The notes beneath the pieces are model-generated. The model worked only from the letters and a program-made list of their open reading frames with translations, had not been told where the DNA came from and did not search any database. Of a DNA stretch of 64,000 nucleotides, positions 17,680-27,509 are shown one piece after another (position 1 is the first letter of the stretch; every line of letters starts with the position of its first letter). Origin of the DNA: Leptospira levettii. GTDB taxonomy: Bacteria > Spirochaetota > Leptospiria > Leptospirales > Leptospiraceae. The stretch lies in NCBI RefSeq assembly GCF_002812085.1, contig NZ_NPDM01000001.1, positions 868,001 through 932,000 of the forward strand, written 5' to 3'. A program made the translations under genes and the position numbers.

Positions 17680-20100
17680 ATGCAAATAACCTATAACGAC
17701 TTAAAACAAGCAGTTTTGGGTAGTGGCCCAATGGGTATCATTATCGCTTCCCTACTGGCTGAAAAGTATGATTCTATCACTTTATGGATTCCTGACAAAG
17801 AATTTGTGGAACTCCTAAAGAAACGCCGCCAAACAGAAATTATGGGAAAGACAATTGAACTTCCCGATCACATTGACATCGTGTCAAGTTTAGATGCATT
17901 TGGGCGAGACGATTGGGCATTTCATATAGCAGTTCCTTCCCGGTCATTTTTGGACAGTGTCCACAGCCTCATTGAAGTTTTGGAACCATTTAATAATTAT
18001 GTATTTTCCTTTTTGACAAAAGGAATTTTAGATTCTAAAAATCGTAAAAAAACTGGATTCATCACCTACTCTCAATATTTACAAAACTACCTAAGCGAAA
18101 GGAATTTTAATAATGCTTCTGTGGCTGTCGTTAACGGCCCTTCTCTTTTAGGAGAAATCTTAGAAGAAAAATTCAGTTTTTTCAATATAGGTTCATCTGA
18201 TAAATACACAGCTGAATACTTATCTGAGGTTTATACATCCCATTTCATCAACACTTCTATCACTGATGATGTGATTGGTATGGAAATTGTGGGTGTTGCT
18301 AAAAACCCAATGGCGATTGCCAGTGGGATTGTATCCTTACTGCCTCGTTATGGATCGAATTTACTTGGAGAAATACTTTCTGTAGGTTTCCAAGAAGTGA
18401 GAGACCTTGCTATGCGTTATGGTGCAAGACCTGACACTGTGATGGGTAGATCTGGACTCGCAGATTTTATCACAACTGCAACAAGTAACAAAAGTCGAAA
18501 TAGAGGGTTTGGTCAAAAGATTGTCGGTGAACTTCTGTCAGGTGGAGAAAAATTAAGCATCAAAGATCGAATTGAAATCTTTTTTGCTCCTCGTTCCTTC
18601 ATTGAGAGAGAATCCACAAAATGGCATGATAACGTAGAAGGAACCTACGCACTCAGCATTCTCATCGAACTTGCCAATGAAATTCGCCTACCCTTTACCC
18701 TGCACAGAACTTTATTTGATGTATTAACGCGTAAACAACCACCTGGATCACTTATCGATTTAATCTGTGGTAAAAAAACAGAAGCAAAAAACATTCCACT
18801 TGTAGTTCAAAAAAAAGTGGGGCTCAATCTTACTTCTGGAATTGATTTTCATAATCTATTAGTAGATCGAATTATGAAACAAATCAGCAATGTTCCAGGA
18901 ACCATTAGCAGAGTGAAAAAACAATCTTCTGCAGTCATTGAATCCACACAAAAACGACTCACAAAAGCAAAACGTAAAAAACAAAAATTAGAAGAAGTAA
19001 AGTTTGAATCAGAAATCGAAATTTGGCAACGGTTCCAAAATTGCCAGAAAGATGAAGAACTCACATCCATCAAAGAGTTGGTTCGTTTTTATGTAAGCGA
19101 AATCGCTGATAATTACAGCCCAACTGTACGTGAATCTGTTTTACGATTTGTTGCACCAATTCGATTGTTTTCTGGTGGTTTTCTCAAAGGTTCAATGATC
19201 CCACATATCGGTGGTAAAACGGAAGTTGTAAAAGCTCTCTCTTCCAAATATAATTTGTTATATGCACCAACTCACAGATCTCATTTAGATTCAGTTGAAG
19301 TTGCCTATTCGCTTTTTCATTTAGGATTACCTGTTCCTCGTTATGCGGCTGGCATCAATTTAATGTCCAACCCATTTTGGGAATGGATGTTAAAATCGTT
19401 GGGTGCATATGCAGTGGATCGAGAACGAACTAGGAATAGTTTGTATCTTGAATGTTTGACATTATATTCACAAGTGATGCTTGAACAAGGGATTCCGTCT
19501 CTAGTATATCCTGAAGGAACCAGATCAAGAACAGGTGCAATTGTCCCAGTAAAAACTGGACTCCTAACTACAGCAGTGAATGCATTCAGAAGTTCTGGGA
19601 CAGAGATTGTGATCGTACCAATTTCTGTCTCATATGAAACTGTTCCTGAAGATAACCAGTTCTGCAATATGCCAGAAGAACTTGGGATGGCAGGATTTTT
19701 AGCAAAACGATCCAATGTATACGTTGAATTTTGTGACCCGATCCCGATTTCGGAATATGCTCATACAGAAGATCCTACCATTGAATTAAGTTATCGTATC
19801 ACAAAGGGTTGGAAACAATACCATAAGATTTTACCAAATCAAATTGTTGCAAAGATCTTAGTGGAGAATGATTATTCGGTAGAAGTTTCTCAGAGTACGA
19901 TGTTAATTGAAGACTTTATTTCAAGACATGAAGGTAATTATTTGATCCGGGATCCTGAGGAAATTTGGGAGAAAGGTAAAAAGATATTAGAAAAACGTAA
20001 AATGATAGAAGAGGCTAACCGTATGGTTCATTCCAAAAATGACGCTCTTTTATTGTATTACGCAAGTATGATTCCAGAAGATGAAGACAAAAAATACTAA
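17680..20100 (+). CDS. GpsA-PlsB fusion: glycerol-3-phosphate dehydrogenase / acyltransferase
   Basis: The 806-residue protein joins two consecutive steps of phospholipid synthesis. Residues about 10-340 match NAD(P)-dependent glycerol-3-phosphate dehydrogenase: Rossmann motif GSGPMG (14-19), NGPSLLGE, the catalytic Lys in AKNPMAIASG (about 208), then GLADF and SRNRGFG. Residues about 500-720 form a PlsB-type acyltransferase with HRSHLD (H532, D537) and EGTRSRTG (612-619). A basic, Lys-rich linker (about 400-440) joins them. Active-site residues of both halves look intact. Product transfer from DHAP to lysophosphatidate would then occur within one polypeptide. It stands alone as a plus-strand gene. 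Confidence 0.85.
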   Translation: MQITYNDLKQAVLGSGPMGIIIASLLAEKYDSITLWIPDKEFVELLKKRRQTEIMGKTIELPDHIDIVSSLDAFGRDDWAFHIAVPSRSFLDSVHSLIEVLEPFNNYVFSFLTKGILDSKNRKKTGFITYSQYLQNYLSERNFNNASVAVVNGPSLLGEILEEKFSFFNIGSSDKYTAEYLSEVYTSHFINTSITDDVIGMEIVGVAKNPMAIASGIVSLLPRYGSNLLGEILSVGFQEVRDLAMRYGARPDTVMGRSGLADFITTATSNKSRNRGFGQKIVGELLSGGEKLSIKDRIEIFFAPRSFIERESTKWHDNVEGTYALSILIELANEIRLPFTLHRTLFDVLTRKQPPGSLIDLICGKKTEAKNIPLVVQKKVGLNLTSGIDFHNLLVDRIMKQISNVPGTISRVKKQSSAVIESTQKRLTKAKRKKQKLEEVKFESEIEIWQRFQNCQKDEELTSIKELVRFYVSEIADNYSPTVRESVLRFVAPIRLFSGGFLKGSMIPHIGGKTEVVKALSSKYNLLYAPTHRSHLDSVEVAYSLFHLGLPVPRYAAGINLMSNPFWEWMLKSLGAYAVDRERTRNSLYLECLTLYSQVMLEQGIPSLVYPEGTRSRTGAIVPVKTGLLTTAVNAFRSSGTEIVIVPISVSYETVPEDNQFCNMPEELGMAGFLAKRSNVYVEFCDPIPISEYAHTEDPTIELSYRITKGWKQYHKILPNQIVAKILVENDYSVEVSQSTMLIEDFISRHEGNYLIRDPEEIWEKGKKILEKRKMIEEANRMVHSKNDALLLYYASMIPEDEDKKY

Positions 20101-20155
20101 CCAACTTTAATTTGATAATGTAACTGAATGAAAACTTAAGATCACAGAATCCAAA

Positions 20156-20635
20156 TTATACATTCTGAATCGGAAGTTTTCCTCGTTTCCGAATGTAAAT
20201 TGTTTTATCTAGTGTAGCAACTATGTGATTCGATTCATCCAATACATTTGTGGTAAAATGAAATTCTCCTTTTCGTTTTGCCTCAATTTCAGTTTTGATC
20301 CTTTGGATTTCTTCTTCTGGGATAAAAAATCTGGCTTTTACTTTTCCTTTACCTGGTTTGATAAAGCTCATCGATCCAATTTTATCCCAAACTATATAAT
20401 CAGGACCTAAAGTTTCCAATAGAATTAACATAAAAAATGGATCACACATTGAGTACAAAGAACCACCAAAATGTACACCAACGTAATTTTGATTGTAAAA
20501 ACTTAACTTCATTTCCACTTCGAATGAAGTTAAATCCTTTGCTATTTTTTTAATCCGTATCCCCGCACCTATGTAAGGTGGGTAAAAATTATACAACCAA
20601 ATCTTAAATCTTTTTTTCCAAGAGATTGTTCTCAT
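20156..20635 (-). CDS. Hotdog-fold thioesterase-like protein (DUF4442)
   Basis: A 159-residue protein whose central part (VGVHFGGSLYSMCDPFF, about 52-68) and following strands resemble the DUF4442/YiiD-C hotdog family, related to acyl-CoA thioesterases. In this family the motif HFGG caps the central helix. The likely substrate is an acyl-CoA or acyl-ACP, but this is inference. It is the last of four minus-strand genes packed with 4-bp ATGA overlaps, after a DMT permease, an AEC permease and an acyl-CoA dehydrogenase, which supports a role in fatty-acid handling. Confidence 0.7.
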   Translation of the reverse strand: MRTISWKKRFKIWLYNFYPPYIGAGIRIKKIAKDLTSFEVEMKLSFYNQNYVGVHFGGSLYSMCDPFFMLILLETLGPDYIVWDKIGSMSFIKPGKGKVKARFFIPEEEIQRIKTEIEAKRKGEFHFTTNVLDESNHIVATLDKTIYIRKRGKLPIQNV

Positions 20636-21528
20636 GAAATGATTGTTTCCTTCTTTTTGTGTTTGGAGTTGATCAGATAAACTGCCAACATTGCCAACGC
20701 ACCACCAATGATAACAGGGATTTGTACCACTTCATCCAAAATCAAATAACTACTCAAATAAGCAGAAAGAGGAACGATAAAAATGAAACTACTCGCAATT
20801 TCGGATCCAAGTCTTGTGGCTGCATAAAAATAAACAGTTGTTCCAAAGGTAGTTGAGATCACAGTCAGATAAAAAATTGCAAACCAAAAGGTATAACCAA
20901 AATCCCAGACCTTCCAAAAGTGAGGGTCATTCCAACAGAACAAAAGTTCTAAAATTGATCCAACACCATAGACATAAAAACTATAAGTAATTGGAGACAT
21001 TGATTTCCCTGTTTTTTGACTATTCAGTGAAAGTATTGCCCAGACAAAGGAACATAACAAAAAGAATAAATTACCAGATAACAAAAGATAATCGATACTG
21101 ATTTTCCATACTTGTAGAATCACCAGACCACCAATAAATCCAAAAAATAGACCTAATACTTGTCGTTTGCTTATTGATTTTTTTTGAACTAGAAAAACGA
21201 TAAAAAACGTTACAATTGGATTTAAAGTTGTAACAAGAACACCACCAGCTCCTGGTAATCCATTCTTTAAACCCAAAAAGAAAAATTGATTGTATAACGT
21301 ATAAATGATTCCTCCGATGAGGACATTCCAATAATCCGTTCCTGATTTTAAACGTATTGGCAATCGCATAACAAACAAAATTGGTATCACAGATAAAAAA
21401 GTAGCAAGAAACCTCCAAAACACTAATACTGGGACTGGAACAGAACCTGCAATCATCTTGGCAATAGGCCAAGAGAATCCCCAAGAAACCATCGCAAGAA
21501 TCAGAAGTAATAAAAATTTAATGTTCAA
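20632..21528 (-). CDS. EamA/DMT family permease
   Basis: A 298-residue membrane protein with about 10 hydrophobic segments in two EamA repeats. The first repeat begins at MVSWGFSWPIAKMI and the second at LSNLFFLLCSFVWAI. Such permeases export amino acids, nucleosides or other metabolites. The substrate cannot be inferred. It overlaps both neighbours by 4 bp (downstream hotdog gene and upstream AEC gene), indicating a single operon. Confidence 0.82.
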   Translation of the reverse strand: MNIKFLLLLILAMVSWGFSWPIAKMIAGSVPVPVLVFWRFLATFLSVIPILFVMRLPIRLKSGTDYWNVLIGGIIYTLYNQFFFLGLKNGLPGAGGVLVTTLNPIVTFFIVFLVQKKSISKRQVLGLFFGFIGGLVILQVWKISIDYLLLSGNLFFLLCSFVWAILSLNSQKTGKSMSPITYSFYVYGVGSILELLFCWNDPHFWKVWDFGYTFWFAIFYLTVISTTFGTTVYFYAATRLGSEIASSFIFIVPLSAYLSSYLILDEVVQIPVIIGGALAMLAVYLINSKHKKKETIIS

Positions 21529-22433
21529 ATGAAGTTTCCTTTAATTAAAAAATTCAAACAATATGTCGTAAGAAAAGACAATGGTATTCCAATTCCTAAC
21601 ATAAGACTCGCTAAATGTGGTGATATGTTTTTTTCAATTGTTATGACAGTTGATGTGACCATTGGTGCCATAGCCGATTCCAATAGTATGGTTTGGAATA
21701 ATAATTGGTCGTTTTGGATTGGTCTATAAACGTAATATACTAGAATAGGAGCTAAGACCAATTTAAATCCTAATCCGATTAGTAAATACTTTCCATGTCC
21801 TGCACTTGTTCGCAGATCTAACATAAATCCTACAGATACCAAAGCAAGAGGTGTCAAAGTATCACCTAGTCGTAGCAATACGATCTTTAATGAATTTGGA
21901 TACTCAATCTGTCTGGTTAATATTGCAAAAACCAAAGCATAAATAGGAGCAAAACCAAGGACTCGTTTGACCAAGGTTACAATATCCCATTTACCATCCA
22001 TTGCAATCGAGGCAAGTATGATCCCAGGAAAACTGAGCACCATAAAGGTACCAAGTTGGTCTGCAAGAATTCCATATCCCAACGATTCCTTACCAAGATA
22101 AGTTTCTAATAATGGAAATCCTACAAAGGAAGTATTTCCAAGACCTGCTGTTAATACCAAACAAACAGTGGTTGGAAATGTCATAATTTTAAGTTTATAC
22201 AAAATCAAAAAAAACACCAATGCAAATCCAAATACCAACCAGGGCATTGATGTTGGCATGAGTGCAGAAATATTGATTTTTAATTCATGTACATGGTACA
22301 AGACGAGTGAAGGTAAAGAAACAAAAAGGATAAATCCATTCAGAACTTTAGGAGTGTTTTCGGGAAACTGTGGCAGTCTTCGAAAGAGTAATCCAAGACC
22401 AAAACAAATTCCCAATAATAAAAAATTCTCCAT
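21525..22433 (-). CDS. Auxin efflux carrier (AEC) family permease
   Basis: The 302-residue product has about 10 hydrophobic segments with the AEC/BASS-like two-half arrangement. Typical patches are LTAGLGNTSFVGFPLLETYLG and, near the end, ESAMAPMVTSTVI. Bacterial AEC proteins transport small carboxylic acids such as malate or malonate. The gene begins six bases after the acyl-CoA dehydrogenase stop and overlaps the next gene by 4 bp. Confidence 0.8.
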   Translation of the reverse strand: MENFLLLGICFGLGLLFRRLPQFPENTPKVLNGFILFVSLPSLVLYHVHELKINISALMPTSMPWLVFGFALVFFLILYKLKIMTFPTTVCLVLTAGLGNTSFVGFPLLETYLGKESLGYGILADQLGTFMVLSFPGIILASIAMDGKWDIVTLVKRVLGFAPIYALVFAILTRQIEYPNSLKIVLLRLGDTLTPLALVSVGFMLDLRTSAGHGKYLLIGLGFKLVLAPILVYYVYRPIQNDQLLFQTILLESAMAPMVTSTVITIEKNISPHLASLMLGIGIPLSFLTTYCLNFLIKGNFI

Positions 22434-22439
22434 TTTAGT

Positions 22440-24155
22440 TTAAAAAGAAAGAAACGTCTCAAGCGCTTTAGGTTCAAAAAACACACCATCTTTTTTCCTT
22501 GGTGCTTCCATTCCATCACGAACCATTTCCGCATATCCTTTCGCAAAATATAAATACTTTGTAGGTAATTTTGCCTTAACATCGTGGACAGTTTGTTCTA
22601 TCAATTCTGCCAAAACAAATACTTGGTACGTTAAATCTGCGATGTATACACGATTCATGTCTTTCCAATCTTTGGACTCTTCTTTCAAACAATGAGTTAA
22701 CTCTTTACGTTTTTCTTGGAAGATTGTATTGACAGTATTTAATTCTGAAATTTCTCCAACGTGGGCCGTTAATTCATCAAGTAGAGATTGGAATGCAAGA
22801 TATACTTTTGGTTTTTGTAACGCATGCAAACAATGATCAGTAATGATCAAATGTGTTCCTTCCCAAGTTTCATTGATAATGGAATCATTATGTAATCTTG
22901 GTAATGGAGAAAAATCTCCAATAATACCATTTCCACCCAATGTTAATATTGCTTTTTGTGTGATATAACTTGCTTGTGATGATGATTTGTATTTTAGAAG
23001 TGGAACTGTGATTTCTGCTGCATCATGAGAAATTTCGGTTAGGTGAACTGAGCGAAAATTTACAAAACTATTTGTCGTTTGTAGAATTTGCATCTCAGCA
23101 AGTGTTTTCACAAAGGATGGAAATTCTAAGATTTTTTTCCCATAAGCTGTTCGAAACTTTGCATATTCCGATGCTTCCATTACAGATCGCCTAGCATTTC
23201 CACAGGAACCAAGACCAACATGAAGACGGGATGTTTTGATGATATATCGAATTAAATTGACAAGACCATGGCCAGGACGACCAAATTCTTCAGCTTCCAC
23301 ACGATCATAAATGATCTCCACAGTAATTTTTCCACGAGAACCAATGATGTCTTTTTTGCGAAGGATATGATGGCCATTCAGTTCTCCATTCTCTTTGATT
23401 CGTGGAACCAAAAACATTCCAACTGTATTCGTTCCTTCGATTTTTGCAGTTGTTACCCACAAATCACCTGGATTGGAACAAAACCATTTTTCTCCCGTTA
23501 ACTCCCATTTGCCGTTAGGAAGTTTTTTCGCTAACGTCCGGTTGGCAGACACATTACTTCCACCCACTCGTTCAGTCACATATTGACCCGCCATAAAATG
23601 AGACTCGCTTCCTTTGCCGGCAACAAGAGGTAAGTATTTTTTCTTTTGTTCTTCTGTTCCTATTTTTTTTAAAGCAAGGATCATTCCATCCGTCATTGCC
23701 AACGGACACGCGACTCCACCTTCTCCATTTAAATTCATTAAATACGTTAGCGCATAACGATGAATATGTGTGAATTCGTATTTCCATTCTGGGTGGAAAT
23801 CTAAATTGACAACACCATGGTCATAGGATATTTTCCGTGCTAATTTTTGTTCCTCAGAGTATTTTACAAAATCAATTCGTTTTCCAGTTCGATCATATTT
23901 GATCACTTCCCCATACTTTCCTTCTTTATGGCACTCTTCGGTGAGTTCATCTAATATCCCACCTACCAACTCCCCGTATTTCCGGATGTGATCTACCATC
24001 GCTTGTTTGTGAGATGGATCGTATGTTTCAGAATATCTTTCTACCATCCTTTGTAAGGCTGGATCCATATCGTAAAAATTCTTACCACGTAGTCCTTTGT
24101 ACTCGGAAATATCAAAAGGTTGTAAAGATGGATGTTCAGAAATATGGTGACTCAT
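22440..24155 (-). CDS. Acyl-CoA dehydrogenase (AidB-like subgroup)
   Basis: This 571-residue flavoprotein should oxidise an acyl-CoA to the enoyl-CoA with FAD. The central motif [14 protein letters not shown] and [10 protein letters not shown] match the substrate/FAD region, and [10 protein letters not shown] carries the glutamate expected for the AidB-like and related long forms. It is longer than short-chain dehydrogenases (about 380 residues), with an extra N-terminal part of about 100 residues and a C-terminal extension, both usual in the AidB/IBR3 subgroup. It is the first gene of the four-gene minus-strand operon. Confidence 0.85.
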   Translation of the reverse strand: MSHHISEHPSLQPFDISEYKGLRGKNFYDMDPALQRMVERYSETYDPSHKQAMVDHIRKYGELVGGILDELTEECHKEGKYGEVIKYDRTGKRIDFVKYSEEQKLARKISYDHGVVNLDFHPEWKYEFTHIHRYALTYLMNLNGEGGVACPLAMTDGMILALKKIGTEEQKKKYLPLVAGKGSESHFMAGQYVTERVGGSNVSANRTLAKKLPNGKWELTGEKWFCSNPGDLWVTTAKIEGTNTVGMFLVPRIKENGELNGHHILRKKDIIGSRGKITVEIIYDRVEAEEFGRPGHGLVNLIRYIIKTSRLHVGLGSCGNARRSVMEASEYAKFRTAYGKKILEFPSFVKTLAEMQILQTTNSFVNFRSVHLTEISHDAAEITVPLLKYKSSSQASYITQKAILTLGGNGIIGDFSPLPRLHNDSIINETWEGTHLIITDHCLHALQKPKVYLAFQSLLDELTAHVGEISELNTVNTIFQEKRKELTHCLKEESKDWKDMNRVYIADLTYQVFVLAELIEQTVHDVKAKLPTKYLYFAKGYAEMVRDGMEAPRKKDGVFFEPKALETFLSF

Positions 24156-24234
24156 ATCTCCAGTTCAGAAAATGGAATAGGATTCACTAGCAAAAAAGTC
24201 ACCCCGATATGGAATTGGTTTAAGAGACAAATTT

Positions 24235-25110
24235 ATGGTCCAAAAAACGGAAACAAAAAAGTCCAAACAGATTTTGCACGATGTCATTTTTGAACTGCAA
24301 AACGTTTCCGAAGCCATGCAGTGGTTTTTGTCATATGACCGACTTTCCGAACTCTTAGAAATCCGAAAGGAAGAATGCCTACGCAAAGTTTACCAATTTA
24401 AAGCAAACAAACCGCAAATGACACTTTCTGGTGGATTCCATGAAGTTGATGGTGACCTACTAGTCGATTTTTTAGCTTGGAATTTAGAATTAGATGAAGT
24501 CGCCGAAGAATTTTTAAAGGGTGGTATTTTTTTTAGCGAACGACCGTTATATGAACTCCGAGAATCCTATAAATCTCTCATCCAAAAAACAATCGCTAAC
24601 CACAAGTTGGACCAAGAACTTTTGCTTCTACTGACTGCTGCAACTATCGATTTTGATGATGCAGTGGATTCTTATCTCATGGATAAGTTTGAGATTGATT
24701 TTTTTGTACGTAGGTCTATCCATCAGTTTTTAGAAAAATTTGAAATCCATCCTGAATTTGGTGCCGAAGAATTTTTGTATGAATATTTAAAAAGTCTGAT
24801 CCCTACAAAAATATTAAATTTTCGTGATATCACTCGAGAATTCCGAGATCGCACCTATTATGAATTATATGGTAGATTTAGAGAAACCAAAAAGAAAAAG
24901 AAGAAAAAAGCCGTTCAATCTGTATCTACAGAAGTAAAAGATCTTCTCACTTTTTTTGATTTAGAACCTGGTGCAACGATCGTTGATGTAAAAAAGAAAT
25001 TCAAAGAATTATTAAAAAAATACCATCCAGATATCAACAAAAAGGGAGAAGAGATGACCAAACGAATTATATTAAAATACAATCGTTTGGTAGAGTTGAT
25101 AGGAACTTAG
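24235..25110 (+). CDS. J-domain (DnaJ-like) protein with C-terminal J domain
   Basis: The 291-residue protein carries its J domain at the very C-terminus (about 236-291), with the diagnostic HPD in KKYHPDINKKGEE. Preceding it is a long, acidic, probably helical region of unknown fold. The two are separated by a run of Lys residues (about 220-226). J domains stimulate DnaK ATPase, so this is likely a specialised co-chaperone recruiting a particular client through its N-terminal part. Position of the J domain and absence of zinc fingers separate it from DnaJ proper. It diverges from the acyl-CoA dehydrogenase gene. Confidence 0.82.
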   Translation: MVQKTETKKSKQILHDVIFELQNVSEAMQWFLSYDRLSELLEIRKEECLRKVYQFKANKPQMTLSGGFHEVDGDLLVDFLAWNLELDEVAEEFLKGGIFFSERPLYELRESYKSLIQKTIANHKLDQELLLLLTAATIDFDDAVDSYLMDKFEIDFFVRRSIHQFLEKFEIHPEFGAEEFLYEYLKSLIPTKILNFRDITREFRDRTYYELYGRFRETKKKKKKKAVQSVSTEVKDLLTFFDLEPGATIVDVKKKFKELLKKYHPDINKKGEEMTKRIILKYNRLVELIGT

Positions 25111-25139
25111 TTGGTTCCAATTGAATGTAAAAAACTGTT

Positions 25140-25685
25140 TTATTTGAATTCGAAATGATATCTCACTTGGATTTCATCTTTTGCTTTCATAAAGAGTAAG
25201 GATGGATTTTCCAATTCAAATTCAGAAAATTTTACAACCACAATACCGTCTACTTGGAACTCACCTGATTCCAAAACTTTTACATTTGCATCAGTCGAAA
25301 AATCCCTCGTATTTCCATGGATCATCAATTTACCTTTGATGGTATAGTTTTGTTCGTTTGTTTTCGAAGGTAAAATCGATTCTATTTTGACTTGGACAAA
25401 AGGTGTATCGGGGTAACCTAAAATTTCTTGCATATGGGAATCACGATTGGAATCACCGGTTGAAATTTTTAAAATTGGAATTTTGATTTCAAACGGACTC
25501 TTTAAATTGTATTTTCCATTTGAGCCTTGTAAGTTAGGGTTTCCCATTTGGATTTCATTGCAAACACCTGTTACATTTTTAGTTGTATGTTCGACAAAAA
25601 ATTCAATTTTCTTTTTTGAAACTTCAATTGCATGCAATTGCATTCCAGACAATAAAATGATGAATGTTATGATTAACTTTTTCAT
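25140..25685 (-). CDS. YceI-like lipid-binding exported protein
   Basis: A 181-residue protein with a Sec signal peptide (MKKLIITFIILLSGMQLHA) and the YceI lipocalin-like fold. The pattern shows an opening FFVEHTTKNVTGVC, a mid-strand DSNRDSHMQEILGYPDTPFVQV, and paired strands YTIKGKLMIHGNTRDF. YceI proteins bind polyisoprenoids such as ubiquinone precursors in the periplasm. It is the 3' gene of a minus-strand run, 22 bp after a putative heme membrane protein, reminiscent of the YceI/cytochrome b561 pairs seen elsewhere. Another YceI protein is at 38742. Confidence 0.82.
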   Translation of the reverse strand: MKKLIITFIILLSGMQLHAIEVSKKKIEFFVEHTTKNVTGVCNEIQMGNPNLQGSNGKYNLKSPFEIKIPILKISTGDSNRDSHMQEILGYPDTPFVQVKIESILPSKTNEQNYTIKGKLMIHGNTRDFSTDANVKVLESGEFQVDGIVVVKFSEFELENPSLLFMKAKDEIQVRYHFEFK

Positions 25686-25707
25686 TCTAAAAACCTTTTC
25701 CTTCCTT

Positions 25708-26436
25708 TTAAAACGTAATCACAAGCAGTGCAATTGACATGGCACCAAATCCCGCCCAACCAACTTGTTCCATTTGGTGTGCAGCTCTCGGGCCTTCTTT
25801 TTCGATTCTTGCTCCTAGTCCAGGTAAGAGTAACATGGAAGCTAAATGAATCGGAATCATTGCTTTGTGCGCAAAGATTGGACTATAAATTCTTGGCCCA
25901 TCGGTTTCGTTTTCAACATCCGTGTCAATTTTTGAAGGAGAAAAAAATGCCAACCCTGCCGTAATGGCATACATACTAAACGTTGCCATCGCTAAGTTTT
26001 TATGAAGATCACCGGAACGTTTTGCCTCCCATTCTTCATTTGCTTTTAAGGCAAAATACAATCCGGCATTGTTGGTTGGGTCTTTGAGTAAAAAATAATC
26101 TGCTGCAATACTATGCCGATTGAGAGGACTCAACGCGACCAAGTACATGGGATCATTTGTTGCGTATTGTGGGTTTGCAAGGAGAAGGCCCTGTGCATAT
26201 TGGTCTGATTTTCGATACAGAGATTCAGACGCTTTATCACCTTCCAAATTGGTAGCTAACCAAAGGGCTAACGTTGTTAGACCTGCAATTTGGTGCCATT
26301 CTAAAAGATTCCTTCTTCGTTTCAGTGACTCTTTTGTGACACTTGGTTTTGGGTCGTTTTGTAAGTATGGTATAGACTGGGCAAATACTGTTGAAGTATA
26401 AAACATACAAACCAACATAACAAAGTATACTCTCAT
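25708..26436 (-). CDS. Exported/membrane protein with conserved histidines, putative heme binding
   Basis: About 242 residues from the preferred internal Met (MRVYFVMLVCMF), with a signal peptide (VFAQS) and four further hydrophobic segments. Several of these carry histidines: EWHQIAGLTTLALW, LHKNLAMATFSMY, and FAHKAMIPIHLASM. Paired histidines spaced through membrane helices are typical of cytochrome b561-type heme proteins. The neighbouring YceI gene fits the same idea. I recognise no named family, so heme binding is inference. An alternative start at 26493 would give an uncharged extension. Confidence 0.6.
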   Translation of the reverse strand: MRVYFVMLVCMFYTSTVFAQSIPYLQNDPKPSVTKESLKRRRNLLEWHQIAGLTTLALWLATNLEGDKASESLYRKSDQYAQGLLLANPQYATNDPMYLVALSPLNRHSIAADYFLLKDPTNNAGLYFALKANEEWEAKRSGDLHKNLAMATFSMYAITAGLAFFSPSKIDTDVENETDGPRIYSPIFAHKAMIPIHLASMLLLPGLGARIEKEGPRAAHQMEQVGWAGFGAMSIALLVITF

Positions 26437-26462
26437 GATTTGAATTTTAGAAAACGAACTCT

Positions 26463-27509
26463 TTATTGTAAATAGGTAATCTTTCCATCCCATTTATAAA
26501 ATAATGGATATAATTTGCAGATGATGATGGAACCAATTGAGAAAAGAATCGAATTTCTTTTTTCGAAGAAGTTTGCTGTTTGCCAATTTTGAATGGAAAA
26601 GAGTAAAAGAATCGGAGTGGATAGGATTGCAAACACTCGCCCAGTATCATAAGTCATCATGGAAAGCAGATAACAAAAAACAAATCCTAAGATAGAGATT
26701 GGCATTCGATACATGATATAAACCACGAAGGGCCATAGTCCATGGAATAATCCAACGGTACCAAGTAAAAATTCCGATTGGTTCATGCGGATAAATTCAT
26801 TACCCCACATTTTTGAAAAAACAGAAACACGTGTTTGGTTCCAACCAATTGGCGTACATTGCAAAATATAAAAAAGGAACAAAACATACATAACAAATGC
26901 AAAGACATAAGCACCGAATAAAATCTTGGTTTTATCTTTGTGGTATACCAGATAAAATACATTCACAAGTAATACAAGTGCCAACATTTGAAATAGATGA
27001 TTGGTCATTCCTAAAAATAGAACGAAAGACAAATATAGGATTTTTAACTTCGGTAAAAATTCTGAATACAAAAGAATCAAATACAAAGTTATCAGTAAAA
27101 ATGTAATAGGATCAGAAAAACCAATCCAAGTTTGAAAGATTAAATAAAGAGGGGAAGAGGATAGGATGAAACATAAGGAGATAGCCAACAACCAATCCAA
27201 TCGATGTGCAATAAATCCTACAAAAATGACCCCTGAAAGGATTGTGAACCAATTTAAAATGAAAACAAGATCCTCTGGTTTTGAAATGAGTCCAGAGACC
27301 CATAAAATCCAAGGTGTAAAAAATTGATCCCATTGTGTATTTTCTGTCCAAGGATTCAGAATCAATTGATAAATACCAAAGTTAAAAACCTTAGCTGCCA
27401 TCTTCGCATCAAACAATACAGGTGGTAACTTCAGTAAGATAACGAAAGAAATAATACTCACTAAAAATGTTTTAACGAATGGAAAAGAGAGTTTTAAGTT
27501 CAATTTCAT
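26463..27509 (-). CDS. Polytopic membrane protein, possible GT-C glycosyltransferase
   Basis: About 348 residues with some 9-10 hydrophobic segments and few soluble loops. The early loop after the first segment (FNFGIYQLILNPWTEN) and later TWIGFSDPITF suggest a lipid-linked sugar transferase of the GT-C type, but no definite Asp-containing motif can be assigned. The ATG at 27509 overlaps the preceding stop as ATGA, which settles the start over an upstream alternative at 27542. It is coupled to the SanA-like gene. Confidence 0.6.
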   Translation of the reverse strand: MKLNLKLSFPFVKTFLVSIISFVILLKLPPVLFDAKMAAKVFNFGIYQLILNPWTENTQWDQFFTPWILWVSGLISKPEDLVFILNWFTILSGVIFVGFIAHRLDWLLAISLCFILSSSPLYLIFQTWIGFSDPITFLLITLYLILLYSEFLPKLKILYLSFVLFLGMTNHLFQMLALVLLVNVFYLVYHKDKTKILFGAYVFAFVMYVLFLFYILQCTPIGWNQTRVSVFSKMWGNEFIRMNQSEFLLGTVGLFHGLWPFVVYIMYRMPISILGFVFCYLLSMMTYDTGRVFAILSTPILLLFSIQNWQTANFFEKRNSILFSIGSIIICKLYPLFYKWDGKITYLQ

